DNA from: an uncultured Christensenella sp. | GTDB taxonomy: Bacteria; Bacillota; Clostridia; Christensenellales; CAG-917 | Direction of reading: 5' to 3' | NCBI GenBank assembly: GCA_910578325.1 | Contig: CAJTQT010000001.1 | Location: forward strand, 62,001-126,000 | Length of the DNA stretch: 64,000 bases | Shown here: one piece after another, positions 17,001 through 24,678 of the stretch | Numbering within the stretch: the first letter of the stretch is position 1 | How the letters are laid out: the number at the start of each line of letters is the position of its first letter | Program-made: the position numbers and the translations under genes | Notes under the pieces: generated by a model | Told to the model about the DNA's origin: nothing | Database searches by the model: none | The model's input: only the letters and a program-made list of their open reading frames with translations

Positions 17001-18294
17001 TATTGTTTGCTTTTCTGTTATACAAAGCCTGACCGATATGTACGAGAATGCCCTCTCCGGTAATCGTGCTGTTCGCCTCCATATCCTCTTTGCTGATTTC
17101 GATTTTGATAACTTCGCCGGCAGGTGCATACAGTCCCGTTACGCTGTAACTGTCATATCCTCGCGGACTGAGTTTGAGCCTTTTGATAACCGCCTGTTCG
17201 GTATCCGCGGTATTGCCGAGATACATACTTTCAGCGGCAGTATGCTTAAAGAGGTCTCTGCCCGTATCAACGCCGTTAAGATACAGATTGCCGGCGGCGT
17301 CCATTTTATCGAAAGTATTTTTCGGATATCCGTCGCTTCCGATTCTGGTATTAACGGAAGCATACGTCCAACTTTCGCCGATAACCGCATTTTTCTGTTC
17401 GGCAGTGTACGAAACGGTATAGCCGTACGTAGGATATTTGGGGATAGTTCCGTCCGCGACAAGTCCTCCGTCGTGCACTTCGTTCGGAATGCGCCTGTCA
17501 ACAGTACCTAAAATTTCCGCCTCGTATTTTACCACCGTCTGGTTTGTATACGCGGGTACAAAAGGATTAGTCGGATCCGCCATATTGCAGGCGCGCAAAC
17601 CGAAGACAAGCGAAAGCACAAGTATCAGAACAAGCAGAACGGAAGATCCTATAATCGCTATCATTCTGATATTCTTTTTGGACAGCGTAGCCGTTCCGTC
17701 GCCGTTCGCTTTTGCCGATTTGGATTCCGATGCGGCTTTTTTGACAGTCTTTTCGGATTTACTCTCTTTAACCTCTTTTTCTTCTTTCTTGCCCTGCTTC
17801 TTACCCGCGACTGCGACAGGTGCCGCGGCAAAATCAGCCGCTACTTCTTCGGCTGCTGACTCGTTTTTTTTCGCGGATTGCTTAGTCGGTTTAACAGATT
17901 CCTCCGCAATTGTTCTTTCAGTTTTAACCGCCTTTGCATTCTTTGTAGTTTCTTTCTTTTCAGTTTCGGATTTAGTCGGCTTTGCCGGGGTTTTCTTTGC
18001 CGCCGTTTCCGTCTTAACAGTCTTTGCCGCTTCGGATTTAGCAGTTGTTTTCTTCTCTGATTTCACGGCTTCCGCCTTTTCGGAAGTTTTAGCGTCCGAC
18101 TTTACCGCCGTTTTAGCGGCTTTCGGTTTCGCCGTCTGAGCGTCCTTAGCCGCGGCGGGTTTCGCCGTCTTGGATGCGGTTGCGCCCTTAGTTTGCTCTA
18201 CGTTTTTGGCTGACGCAGATTTTGATGCTGTCGTTTTGGTTGATGTTTTAGTCTGCGCAGTGTTTTTTGTTGAAGTTTTTTCGTTCTCCGTCAC
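14092..18294 (-). CDS. Membrane-anchored M60-like (enhancin/mucinase) peptidase with a long basic cytoplasmic tail
   Basis: A 1400-residue protein starting at GTG after AAGGAGGG. Residues 1-210 are a low-complexity Lys/Ala/Thr/Ser/Glu stretch with no signal peptide. A membrane helix follows (211-233), so the bulk is outside. The gluzincin motif HEYNH is at 615-619, with Glu631 or Glu641 as third zinc ligand candidates, as in M60 peptidases that cut O-glycosylated mucin-type proteins. Residues about 1165-1277 look like an F5/8 type C (CBM32-like) domain (LTDGNKNTFIHTNG at its start). The last 110 residues form another beta-rich, galactose-binding-like domain. It is monocistronic with its own promoter. 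Likely role: surface-bound glycoprotein degradation. Confidence 0.85.
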   Translation of the reverse strand: MTENEKTSTKNTAQTKTSTKTTASKSASAKNVEQTKGATASKTAKPAAAKDAQTAKPKAAKTAVKSDAKTSEKAEAVKSEKKTTAKSEAAKTVKTETAAKKTPAKPTKSETEKKETTKNAKAVKTERTIAEESVKPTKQSAKKNESAAEEVAADFAAAPVAVAGKKQGKKEEKEVKESKSEKTVKKAASESKSAKANGDGTATLSKKNIRMIAIIGSSVLLVLILVLSLVFGLRACNMADPTNPFVPAYTNQTVVKYEAEILGTVDRRIPNEVHDGGLVADGTIPKYPTYGYTVSYTAEQKNAVIGESWTYASVNTRIGSDGYPKNTFDKMDAAGNLYLNGVDTGRDLFKHTAAESMYLGNTADTEQAVIKRLKLSPRGYDSYSVTGLYAPAGEVIKIEISKEDMEANSTITGEGILVHIGQALYNRKANNIWAARNINRMPVILNSMVVNKANSEYDEERQVYTAYVGSFLGGPIYVHNTSVTTTVTISGGVPYSHFILGYTTPEEFEQNSKSTAPMFDMEVWEYGVLHSGPKSIAQKFSYDEIYKAAVLWEKISLVSTQGSNQGIVFLYDPFVAAGAAVAFPSQHAVNCPYGWMTNSLNYESFVNSGAWGNMHEYNHNFQGYGVGNGGEVTNNGMNLVEYSLFTRISRARQIGNFGAAGLSGWNRYTSPSWPLNEVIQQTWGGNGKQGLSLYATLLHNFGQDNFIQSKLTQQRGRYGQSYTGYFRAWTEVTHNNMSYFFNNLLGGGISQENVDRFTDPSYPMFVPVASVYQTGRSYMYDGEKKYISTAQPYVIPYGEDFVVDLHKYAAPGGIHAGGSIILPEGFEFRIKNVSDPENGTISNLDLENKSFVFKPNKELFSGKIIVTLEITHKDGAFEVDDVDLVLEFEQSHEMEKYVLERTTYSYTENKYDTAVDAYEAGFAGYSSVVSGNNQNPINPNTGKVIQNCNSEVWFIDAIQNDAANVNDGVVDAGVKSQAIMVSGKLYIDDNAKYRFTIRGRMSVALYLSFDDGKTFERAADYNSTNSANVNFPINEIEGTGYCDRQLTADTWVYYRMVMIRKDGEPRGAFMGLGWGKFTPPAPILDSEGNIIGEVPESVRVSYASSYRNSYEIIKTPFESDYFYTRNYVYNYNDNLMQNEDQTLVSTNYSQKNSYNINNFPVANLTDGNKNTFIHTNGIPSGGLNFEIDLGEVKAVNRMTIWSQYRPNGDYHIPKTFVLYGSIDGTEFFKVGEFKNVPRTGNSCVVNFEETSFRYYTLVITESQGAHIIIGEVEMWRMFEINGGKQYSPDETKFTFKGDWYTKSTLSTFGHVYVGKKGAIMEFEFEGEQLGILSSVVLGGSFDVYIDGSKVDSIALKKVKDDYGLTYLSQKLSAGKHNVKIKCLNNSANIDSIVVWKAQES

Positions 18295-18329
18295 AAAAAG
18301 CCCTCCTTAATGACATTTTTAGTAGATTT

Positions 18330-18358
18330 ATTTTATACTATATTCGAAAATTTAGCAA
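18330..18358 (-). promoter_or_regulatory. Promoter of the M60 peptidase gene
   Basis: TTGCTA (18353-18358) and TAAAAT (18330-18335) with a 17-bp spacer on the minus strand, giving a leader of about 30 nt before the GTG start at 18294. Confidence 0.55.
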
Positions 18359-18399
18359 TCGCTTATGCCCTTTTGTATATTTTTAACAGATAAATTGAA

Positions 18400-18423
18400 A
18401 GCCGACGTAAAAATACGTCGGCT
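18400..18423 (-). terminator. Terminator downstream of the HAD phosphatase gene
   Basis: AGCCGACGTA and TACGTCGGCT form a 10-bp perfect stem with a 4-base loop. It is followed on the minus strand by TTCAATTTAT, a moderate U-tract. Confidence 0.7.
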
Positions 18424-18462
18424 ATTGTCATATACAATATCGAATCTTTGTTTGCGCTAATA

Positions 18463-19257
18463 TCATTCCTTATCGGTAAGAAACGGAACAATATCTTTGA
18501 CTTTATTAAGGACGTAATCGGGTTTGACTTTCGATTTAGGCAACATATCCGCAGTCGTTTCGCCCGAAAGTACGAGAACGGACACAAAACCGCAATTCTT
18601 GCCGAACGCCACGTCCGTATACAGTCTGTCACCGACCATTGCTATTTTTTTTGCGGGAAGATTGTATTTTCTCGCAAGCCGTTCGCCCGCCGTCTTATGC
18701 GGCTTTCCCATAATAAGGTCAGGCATTCTTCCTACGGTGAGCCTAATCATTTCAAGCATCGCTCCGACGTCAGGCATAGGACATTCGGGCGCGGGACAGA
18801 AATAGTCGGGATGCGTTGCGATATACGGCAATCCTCTGTTGACGTAATCGCAGAATTTATACAGTTTGTCATAAGTAAGCGACGTATCGAAACCAATCAC
18901 GCAGACGTCGGGATTCTCGTCTACAAGTTCAATGCCGTACAACTCGAATTCGCTGCGAAGTCTGTCGTTGCCCAACAGAAATACTTTGCTCATACGGTAA
19001 TTGTCCAGTATATGTTCGCAGGTCACCTGCCCGCTCGTATAAATCTCATCGGAATACGTTCTGAGCCCAAGATTGTTCAGACGCGCGATATAGTCGGTGT
19101 GCATACGCGAACTGTTGTTGGTAAAAAAACAAACGCGTTTGCCGAGTTTGCGCAATGTGTTGATTGCTTCAAATGAACCGTCGATTTCCTCGTCGCCGAT
19201 ATACACGGTGCCGTCAAGGTCAAAAACAAACAGTTCCACGTCCTTAATATTTTTCAT
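18463..19257 (-). CDS. HAD superfamily IIA phosphatase (NagD/AraL-like)
   Basis: A 264-residue HAD-IIA hydrolase with all four motifs: DLDGT (13-17), FTNNSS (45-50), Lys185 in MGKPHKT, and VGDRLYTD (208-215). The C2 cap sits between motifs II and III. Members dephosphorylate small metabolites such as glycerol phosphate, phosphoglycolate or sugar phosphates. The start at 19257 is preferred over ATG 19261-19263 because AAGG lies six bases upstream of it. It follows the dehydrogenase-like gene by 22 bp on the same strand and probably shares its mRNA. In B. subtilis the related araL lies beside araM, a glycerol-1-phosphate dehydrogenase gene. Confidence 0.9.
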   Translation of the reverse strand: MKNIKDVELFVFDLDGTVYIGDEEIDGSFEAINTLRKLGKRVCFFTNNSSRMHTDYIARLNNLGLRTYSDEIYTSGQVTCEHILDNYRMSKVFLLGNDRLRSEFELYGIELVDENPDVCVIGFDTSLTYDKLYKFCDYVNRGLPYIATHPDYFCPAPECPMPDVGAMLEMIRLTVGRMPDLIMGKPHKTAGERLARKYNLPAKKIAMVGDRLYTDVAFGKNCGFVSVLVLSGETTADMLPKSKVKPDYVLNKVKDIVPFLTDKE

Positions 19258-19279
19258 CTTCATCCTTCGTTCCGCACTT

Positions 19280-20389
19280 TCAATATCCCGACAACACTCC
19301 CGACGCATACGCAAATCCCAAAAGGTTTTCACTGCGTTCGCCCGCAAGGGCAAGACAATCCGACAAATCCTTACATGTGATCTCGCCTTTGAGCCAGTAT
19401 CCCGCATCGGGATAAAGCCTGCGCCAGAACCTCTGCGAGGTATGAAAATCCGCCGAACCAAGTTTATCGAGCAAATCTGTGCGGTATTCGCTCAAGATAT
19501 AACTTATTTTAAAATAACCGTTTAAATCGAAAAAGTCAACGCTTTTGCACCGTTTATCCTCTATTCCGAGGTCCGAAAGCGCGTCCGCCGCGATTTCGCG
19601 GCAGGCAGGCGGCATAACGTCAATGGACGGCGCACCCAGATATGCGGAATAAAACGACGTAATCAACGCGCTTGCAAGATATTTGTATTCGCCTATAAGA
19701 CGCGGACGCTTTCCGCTTTTCAACGCCTTTGCATACAAAATCTCCGACATTATCTGCGCGCTGTCCTCTCGACGCGACATCGAGGCTTCGAGCAAAGAGT
19801 ACGCCAAATCGCAAAGAGTCCCGCATGAAGCGGAAAAGACACTGCCGTCATACGAAATGTCCTGCGCAAGAACCTTTTGAGAAAAGAAACTTTCAAACGC
19901 TGTCAGCGGCTGTGAAAAAAGGATGCCATAACCTGACGCTATACATTCAAACGGGCACTTTATCAATACGTTTTCGTCAATAAACACCAGTTTCGGCGCA
20001 TAATCGCACATTATGGTATCTGTGGACGGAGCGGTTAAAAACATAGTCCATTCGGCGTCGAGAAGTTTTGCGGTCTCTTTCGCTTTCGCCGCGGCTGTTC
20101 CCGCGCCCACCGCAAATACGTGACGGACATACTCGGGCGCGGAAATTTTCGCATCGTCGCCTCCGTTTCTGAGCGATGACACCGCCTGTACAAACACGCG
20201 GTATCCCGCGCTTTTAAGTTCGCTTATGATCCCGTCGGCGATTTGCGCAACGCCTCTGTCGTAAATAAGACAAAGCGCGCCCTCGGCAAATCTGTGATTG
20301 AACACAGGGACTATCTGGTCTAAAAGATTCTCCCCCGTTATCACTTCGGTCTGCGCCAGAACGCGTTTGCTGTAACGAATACTTTCCAT
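19280..20389 (-). CDS. Glycerol-1-phosphate-dehydrogenase-like protein lacking the metal site
   Basis: A 369-residue protein with the layout of the dehydroquinate synthase/iron-alcohol dehydrogenase/EgsA (AraM) superfamily. A nucleotide-binding strand with FAVGAGT is at 92-98 and a TAPSTDT motif at 119-125. Where EgsA has its metal-binding Asp in a G-[FY]-G-D-L-x-S motif, this protein has GYGILFS (153-159). The C-terminal helical half has none of the expected metal-binding histidines. It therefore looks like a pseudoenzyme or an enzyme with a new mechanism. The start at 20389 is chosen because GGAGG lies just upstream; an ATG at 20413 would bury that site. Family placement is by eye. Confidence 0.6.
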   Translation of the reverse strand: MESIRYSKRVLAQTEVITGENLLDQIVPVFNHRFAEGALCLIYDRGVAQIADGIISELKSAGYRVFVQAVSSLRNGGDDAKISAPEYVRHVFAVGAGTAAAKAKETAKLLDAEWTMFLTAPSTDTIMCDYAPKLVFIDENVLIKCPFECIASGYGILFSQPLTAFESFFSQKVLAQDISYDGSVFSASCGTLCDLAYSLLEASMSRREDSAQIMSEILYAKALKSGKRPRLIGEYKYLASALITSFYSAYLGAPSIDVMPPACREIAADALSDLGIEDKRCKSVDFFDLNGYFKISYILSEYRTDLLDKLGSADFHTSQRFWRRLYPDAGYWLKGEITCKDLSDCLALAGERSENLLGFAYASGVLSGY

Positions 20390-20514
20390 ATCGCCTCCAA
20401 ATAACTCATTCAAACAGCCCCGAGCGTCAGGCTCGCTGCACTCTTGAAAATACCACGTTCGTGATAAGTTGTTTTGGAAACTTTTGCGGAAAATCCCGTT
20501 TTTCTGTCGTTAAT

Positions 20515-20820
20515 TTATTTTTTTATAAAGGTTTTGCACTTTGTGGAGAACGGAACGTCACGAACGTCGATTTGCTCGTTTGCACACAGTCCGTTGTTGT
20601 TGAAAGCGCACTCCGCCGAGCACTGTACAAGCGATTCGAGGTCGTTTTCGTAAATATCGTTTCCCGCTTCCACGTCCGCAAAATTCTGGGCAAGCGCGCC
20701 GCCTTCTCTCTTTATACGGCTTACGCACTTAGTGCTTTCGCTGATGGATATCACTCCGGCAAGACATTTGCCTTTGAGATTATGTTCGCAATTTGAGGTC
20801 GCGCAGTTTATTTGTTTCAT
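20515..20820 (-). CDS. Tandem DUF1540 protein
   Basis: A 101-residue protein with two copies of the short cysteine-rich DUF1540 motif. The first is C-x4-C-x7-C-x12-C at the N-terminus (from CATSNCEHNLKGKC). The second, CSAECAFNNNGLCANE, lies near residue 67. The cysteine spacing suggests metal binding. DUF1540 proteins are common in Clostridia and have no established function. A clear CGGAGG ribosome-binding site precedes the start, and an alternating C/G palindrome lies just upstream of that. Confidence 0.85.
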   Translation of the reverse strand: MKQINCATSNCEHNLKGKCLAGVISISESTKCVSRIKREGGALAQNFADVEAGNDIYENDLESLVQCSAECAFNNNGLCANEQIDVRDVPFSTKCKTFIKK

Positions 20821-20833
20821 ATTACCTCCGATT

Positions 20834-20847
20834 CGCGCGTATGCGCG
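20834..20847. repeat. Alternating C/G palindrome upstream of the DUF1540 gene
   Basis: CGCGCGTATGCGCG has 5-bp arms around GTAT and lies directly upstream of the ribosome-binding site of the DUF1540 gene. Confidence 0.35.
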
Positions 20848-20903
20848 GTTTTCTTATTAGTATTGCCGTTTTTAAGATTTCTACACAGTGTTAGGTTTTT
20901 TCG

Positions 20904-20932
20904 TTGAAAATTCAGGTGAACCGTGCTAAAAT
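20904..20932 (+). promoter_or_regulatory. Sigma-A promoter of the rplI operon
   Basis: TTGAAA (20904-20909) and TAAAAT (20927-20932) with a 17-bp spacer, about 30 bases ahead of the rplI start. Confidence 0.75.
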
Positions 20933-20963
20933 AATATGAAATCAATTTTTAAAGGAGTCCGCT

Positions 20964-21410
20964 ATGAAAGTTATACTTTTAAAGGACGTAAAGGGTACGG
21001 GCAAAAAAGGCGAAGTGGTGGAAGTCAACGACGGTTACGCCCGCAACTTTTTGATAAAAAAAGGAATGGCGCAGGAAGGCACCGCACAAAATCTGTATGT
21101 TGTCGAACAGCGCAAAAAAGCATACGAAGCAAAGGTTAAAGCCGAACGCGCGGAGGCTCAGGCAATTGCTGAAAAACTCAAAAACGTCGTAGTCACCGTT
21201 TCCGCAAAAGGCGGCGAAAACGGCGGCAGAATGTTCGGCTCCGTAACGGGCGAGATGATCTCGACCGCTTTGCAGGATCTCGGCTATTCGGTCGATAAGA
21301 AAAAGATAGAAATCAAAGAAAGCATTCGCGACTTCGGCACTTTCGAGGTCTTGCTCAGGCTCTATCCCGAGGTTTCCCAAACCGTAAAAATCAACGTAGT
21401 GCGCGCATAA
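20964..21410 (+). CDS. rplI: 50S ribosomal protein L9
   Basis: A 148-residue L9 of normal length. The N-terminal RNA-binding lobe MKVILLKDVKGTGKKGEVVE with DGYARNFLIKKG is diagnostic. A central charged helix (residues 40-75) leads to the C-terminal domain. It stabilises the L1 stalk region of the large subunit. AAGGAG precedes the start. It is the first gene of a four-gene forward operon with trmN6-type, rsmI and GNAT genes, which all have short gaps. Confidence 0.98.
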   Translation: MKVILLKDVKGTGKKGEVVEVNDGYARNFLIKKGMAQEGTAQNLYVVEQRKKAYEAKVKAERAEAQAIAEKLKNVVVTVSAKGGENGGRMFGSVTGEMISTALQDLGYSVDKKKIEIKESIRDFGTFEVLLRLYPEVSQTVKINVVRA

Positions 21411-21449
21411 TCGTCGCCGCGCTCTACCTTAACGGAGACATTCCTCCCT

Positions 21450-22154
21450 ATGGCAGAATACTTCACCGACCTCGGCATCGGCAACTACCGCATCATTCAG
21501 GACACCGACGACTATGCTTTTTCGCAGGACTCGGTGTTTCTTGCAAATATGGCGAAACTCGGCGTTAAGGATAGCGTGCTGGATTTAGGCTGCGGTTCAG
21601 GCATACTGGCGACTCTCGCGCTTGTCAAAAAAAGCGTAAAAAAAGCGACGGGCGTCGAAGTGCAGGAAAAATTTTGCGATATGGCTCGCAGGAGCGCGCA
21701 GTTAAACTGTCTGGATCTGGAGATAATCAACTGCGATGTAAATGATATACGCAACCATATTGCGGCGGAGAGTTTTGACAAAGTTCTGTGCAATCCGCCC
21801 TATTTCTCACAGGATTCTCCAAAAGCGAGTAACAACAAAGGAATAGCGAGATCGGAAAGCACGGCGTCTCTCGACTGTTTTGTCAAAGCCGCGGCATACT
21901 CGCTTCGGTTTGGCGGAGATTTATGGATAGTGCTTAAAGCCACCCGTATGGCGGAATTGTTCGTCGCTCTTGAAAACAGCAATCTTTCCGCAAAAGAATT
22001 GATTCTTATATATCCGAAACTCTCCCGCGGAGTGGATTCTGTTATCGTAAGCGCAAAAAAAGGCGGAAAATCAGGGCTTGTCACAAAAACGTTTATCGCG
22101 CAAAACGAGGACGGTAGTTTTACGCAGGAGTATCTCCAACTGTACGGACAATAA
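21450..22154 (+). CDS. tRNA1(Val) adenine-37 N6-methyltransferase (TrmN6-like)
   Basis: A 234-residue Rossmann-fold methyltransferase. The SAM-binding motif LDLGCGSGILATLAL lies at residues about 47-61 and the N6-adenine signature NPPYF near residue 115. The N-terminus (DYAFSQDSVFLANMA) matches the YfiC/YabB family that methylates A37 of tRNA1(Val). In Bacillus and relatives, yabB also lies directly upstream of rsmI, which supports the call. The ribosome-binding site is weak, and coupling to rplI (39-bp gap) is likely. Confidence 0.85.
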   Translation: MAEYFTDLGIGNYRIIQDTDDYAFSQDSVFLANMAKLGVKDSVLDLGCGSGILATLALVKKSVKKATGVEVQEKFCDMARRSAQLNCLDLEIINCDVNDIRNHIAAESFDKVLCNPPYFSQDSPKASNNKGIARSESTASLDCFVKAAAYSLRFGGDLWIVLKATRMAELFVALENSNLSAKELILIYPKLSRGVDSVIVSAKKGGKSGLVTKTFIAQNEDGSFTQEYLQLYGQ

Positions 22155-22194
22155 CAACGCATATTTAGAAAGTATAATCGATTATAGGTGAGTT

Positions 22195-22998
22195 ATGGCA
22201 AAATTATATATAGTAGGCACGCCGATAGGCAATTTGCAGGACATAACTCTGCGCGCGCTTGACGTATTGCGCAACGCCGACGTCATTGCCTGCGAGGACA
22301 CGAGACATTCACTCCCCTTGCTCAACCGCTACGACGTACACGCAAAACTGATATCGTATCATAAATTCAACGAAGCGGAGTGCAGTGAACGCATAATCGA
22401 TACCGTCAACGCAGGACAGAACGTCGCACTGATAACGGATGCGGGAATGCCATCTATCAGCGACCCCGGCGCGGAACTTATCTCAAGATGTCGCAAACTC
22501 GGCGTGGATATAGAACTGATTCCCGGTCCCACAGCAGTCGCAAGCGCAATAACGCTAAGCGGAATAAAAGCAAACGGATTTGTGTTTCTGGGTTTTTTAC
22601 CCGATAAAAACTCTGAAAAGAAAAATATTCTGTCAAAGGCATCCGTCAGCGGGTTGCCCATCGTAATCTACGTTGCCCCCCACGATCTGACAAAAACCGC
22701 AGCAACATTGCTCGACATATTAGGCGACAGAACGGTTCACGTCGTACGCGAACTGACAAAAGTCCACGAAAGCGTGACAACTTGCACTCTTTCAAACTTC
22801 AATTGCGAGGAACGCGGCGAAATCGTGATGATAATCGAAAACTCGTCTTGTGAAAACCCTCTGAACGCGTTATCTGTAAAAGAACATATTACACATTATA
22901 TATCGCTCGGAATGGACAAAAAAGAATCTGTAAAGCAAGTAGCCAAAGACCGCGGTATTCCAAAAAACGAAGTCTATCAACAAGCGCTTGATGTATAA
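22195..22998 (+). CDS. rsmI: 16S rRNA (cytidine-1402 2'-O) methyltransferase
   Basis: A 267-residue RsmI of the tetrapyrrole methylase fold. The N-terminal GTPIGNLQDITLRALDVL and the motif ITDAGMPSISDPG are typical. It methylates the ribose of C1402 in 16S rRNA, fine-tuning the decoding centre. The C-terminal helical domain is present and the length is normal. It starts 40 bp after the tRNA methyltransferase gene. Confidence 0.95.
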   Translation: MAKLYIVGTPIGNLQDITLRALDVLRNADVIACEDTRHSLPLLNRYDVHAKLISYHKFNEAECSERIIDTVNAGQNVALITDAGMPSISDPGAELISRCRKLGVDIELIPGPTAVASAITLSGIKANGFVFLGFLPDKNSEKKNILSKASVSGLPIVIYVAPHDLTKTAATLLDILGDRTVHVVRELTKVHESVTTCTLSNFNCEERGEIVMIIENSSCENPLNALSVKEHITHYISLGMDKKESVKQVAKDRGIPKNEVYQQALDV

Positions 22999-23033
22999 GA
23001 AAGTTTAAACCGCATTCAATTATTTAAAAGATA

Positions 23034-23522
23034 ATGACAGACTACATAATCAGAGAACTGTACAAAGAAGAAATTCCATTGCTTGATGATTTCTTATACA
23101 ATGCAATCTTTATCCCCCACGGGTATAAAGAACCCGTTCCGCGCGACATAATTTATACCGATTCGAAAGTTTATGCTTTTATCAAGGATTTCGGCACGCG
23201 TCACGACGACTGTTGTCTTGTGGCAGAAGTTGCGAACAAAGTTGTCGGCGCAGTTTGGGCACGCATCTCGGACGGCTACGGAAAAATCGACAACAAAACC
23301 CCATCGCTCGCAATTTCACTTTATAAGGAATTCCGCAGTCAAGGGATAGGCACTGCCCTTATGAAAAGTATACTTTCACTCCTAAAATCAAAAGGCTACA
23401 ATCGGGTATCACTCGGCGTAAATAAAGAGAATTACGCAGTAAGGATGTACGAAAAATGCGGATTCGAAATCATAGGCGACGGCGATGACGAAAGCGAGTG
23501 GCTTATGGTTTGCAAATTGTGA
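23034..23522 (+). CDS. GNAT family N-acetyltransferase
   Basis: A 162-residue GNAT enzyme. The acetyl-CoA loop RSQGIGTAL lies near residue 102, followed by the usual helix, strand SLGVNKENYAVRMYEKCGF and C-terminal strand. It would transfer an acetyl group to an amine, but the substrate is not predictable. It is the last gene of the rplI operon (35 bp after rsmI) and is followed by a strong terminator. Confidence 0.88.
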   Translation: MTDYIIRELYKEEIPLLDDFLYNAIFIPHGYKEPVPRDIIYTDSKVYAFIKDFGTRHDDCCLVAEVANKVVGAVWARISDGYGKIDNKTPSLAISLYKEFRSQGIGTALMKSILSLLKSKGYNRVSLGVNKENYAVRMYEKCGFEIIGDGDDESEWLMVCKL

Positions 23523-23575
23523 AATTTCCGAATCCCATACGAAATGTGTCTTAAATAAAAACTTTATGATTGACA

Positions 23576-23612
23576 AAAGCGCATATCTACGATATGCGCT
23601 TTATTTTTTTTT
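23576..23612. terminator. Bidirectional terminator between the GNAT and rubrerythrin genes
   Basis: AAAGCGCATATC and GATATGCGCTTT form a perfect 12-bp stem with a TAC loop, followed on the plus strand by A and a T8 tract. The A-run on the left serves the minus-strand rubrerythrin gene. Confidence 0.92.
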
Positions 23613-23629
23613 GACTGCTTATATAAGAC

Positions 23630-24166
23630 TTACTTGAAGTATCTGTTCAGAAGTCCCTCAAACGCCTTGCCGTGACGCGCTTCGTCGCGAGCCATCTCGT
23701 GGACGGTGTCGTGGATAGCGTCAAGTCCTTCCTCTTTGGCGCGTTTTGCGAGTGCAGTCTTGCCTGCGGTTGCACCGTTTTCTGCCGCGACTCTCATTTC
23801 GAGGTTTGTCTTTGTAGATTCGCTGACAAGTTCTCCCAGCATCTCGCAGAATTTCGCAGCGTGTTCCGCCTCTTCAAACGCCGCTTTTTCCCAGTACAGA
23901 CCGATTTCGGGATAGCCTTCTCTGTGGGCGACTCTCGCCATTGCGAGATACATACCGACCTCGGTGCATTCGCCTTCAAAGTTTGCTTTCAGGCCGTCTT
24001 TAATATCCTGCGGAACGTCCTTGCCGACTCCGACAACGTGTTCAGCCATCCAGGTCAGAGCGTTGCTCTCTTCTTTTTTGAGTGCCGCCTTGCAAACGGG
24101 GCAGACTGCGGGGGGATTTTCACCTTCGTACACATAACCGCAAACGGGACATACGTATTTTGCCAT
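23630..24166 (-). CDS. Reverse rubrerythrin
   Basis: A 178-residue rubrerythrin with the rubredoxin domain at the N-terminus (Cys6, Cys9, Cys22, Cys25 in YVCPVCGYVYEG and VCPVC) and the four-helix diiron domain after it. This is the reverse order of classic rubrerythrin and is known from clostridia. Diiron ligands appear as ECTEVGMY, EEAEHAAKF and DEARHGKAF. It reduces hydrogen peroxide in anaerobes, taking electrons from NADH via partner proteins. AAAGGAG precedes the start. It lies 83 bp after perR on the same strand, which suggests a peroxide-responsive unit. Confidence 0.93.
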   Translation of the reverse strand: MAKYVCPVCGYVYEGENPPAVCPVCKAALKKEESNALTWMAEHVVGVGKDVPQDIKDGLKANFEGECTEVGMYLAMARVAHREGYPEIGLYWEKAAFEEAEHAAKFCEMLGELVSESTKTNLEMRVAAENGATAGKTALAKRAKEEGLDAIHDTVHEMARDEARHGKAFEGLLNRYFK

Positions 24167-24249
24167 AATTTGTTCTCTCCTTTAAAATTTAGTTATATAT
24201 TCTGTCGCTAAGCAACCGAATTCCATTTTACCGCCATTAAAAGCGTCTA

Positions 24250-24633
24250 TTATTCTTTACAATGCTTGCATACGCCTTTAAAAAGTATCTGCGCATTGCC
24301 TATGCTGTGTCCGCAATCATCTGATACTGCCTTACGGAATCTGTCTTCGTCCAGAAAGACGTCAACTACGTTTCCGCATTTTTCGCAGACAAGATGCGCG
24401 TGCATACAAGTCGTTTTATCAAAAGCGGAGGGCGCGTTTTGTACCGAAATTTCAACAATTTTGCCGTCTGACGCAAGATTTTTGAGAATTCTGTATACCG
24501 TACCCAAACTTATTGCAGGAAGTTCTGCCTTAGCCCTAAGGTATACAGTTTCGGCAGTAGGATGGTCGCAAGCGGACATTACAATCCTCTCAACAACCTC
24601 TTTTTGAACAGTATTCCTGTTTGTCTCTGCCAT
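24250..24633 (-). CDS. perR: Fur-family peroxide/metal regulator (PerR-like)
   Basis: A 127-residue Fur-family repressor. The winged helix occupies residues 1-75 with the recognition region SLGTVYRILKNLASDGKI. The dimerisation domain holds CMHAHLVCEKCG and a C-terminal CKHC that together form the structural zinc site. The adjacent rubrerythrin gene, as in many anaerobes, favours PerR over Fur or Zur, but the sensing residues were not aligned. A Fur/PerR-type box lies between its own promoter and start codon, which suggests autoregulation. Confidence 0.85.
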   Translation of the reverse strand: MAETNRNTVQKEVVERIVMSACDHPTAETVYLRAKAELPAISLGTVYRILKNLASDGKIVEISVQNAPSAFDKTTCMHAHLVCEKCGNVVDVFLDEDRFRKAVSDDCGHSIGNAQILFKGVCKHCKE

Positions 24634-24655
24634 TATTTCCTCTCAATTATCTTAT

Positions 24656-24670
24656 TGATAATCATTCTTA
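24656..24670 (-). promoter_or_regulatory. Fur/PerR-type box at perR
   Basis: TGATAATCATTCTTA matches the 7-1-7 consensus TGATAATNATTATCA at 12 of 14 fixed positions. It lies just downstream of the perR -10 box, where a bound repressor would block transcription. Confidence 0.55.
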
Positions 24671-24678
24671 TTACCGAT

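Noticed and set aside
19257..19461. An N-terminal extension of the HAD phosphatase starting at 19461
   Set aside because: The extension overlaps the upstream dehydrogenase-like gene and precedes the DLDGT motif by far more than normal; the 19257 start has a ribosome-binding site.
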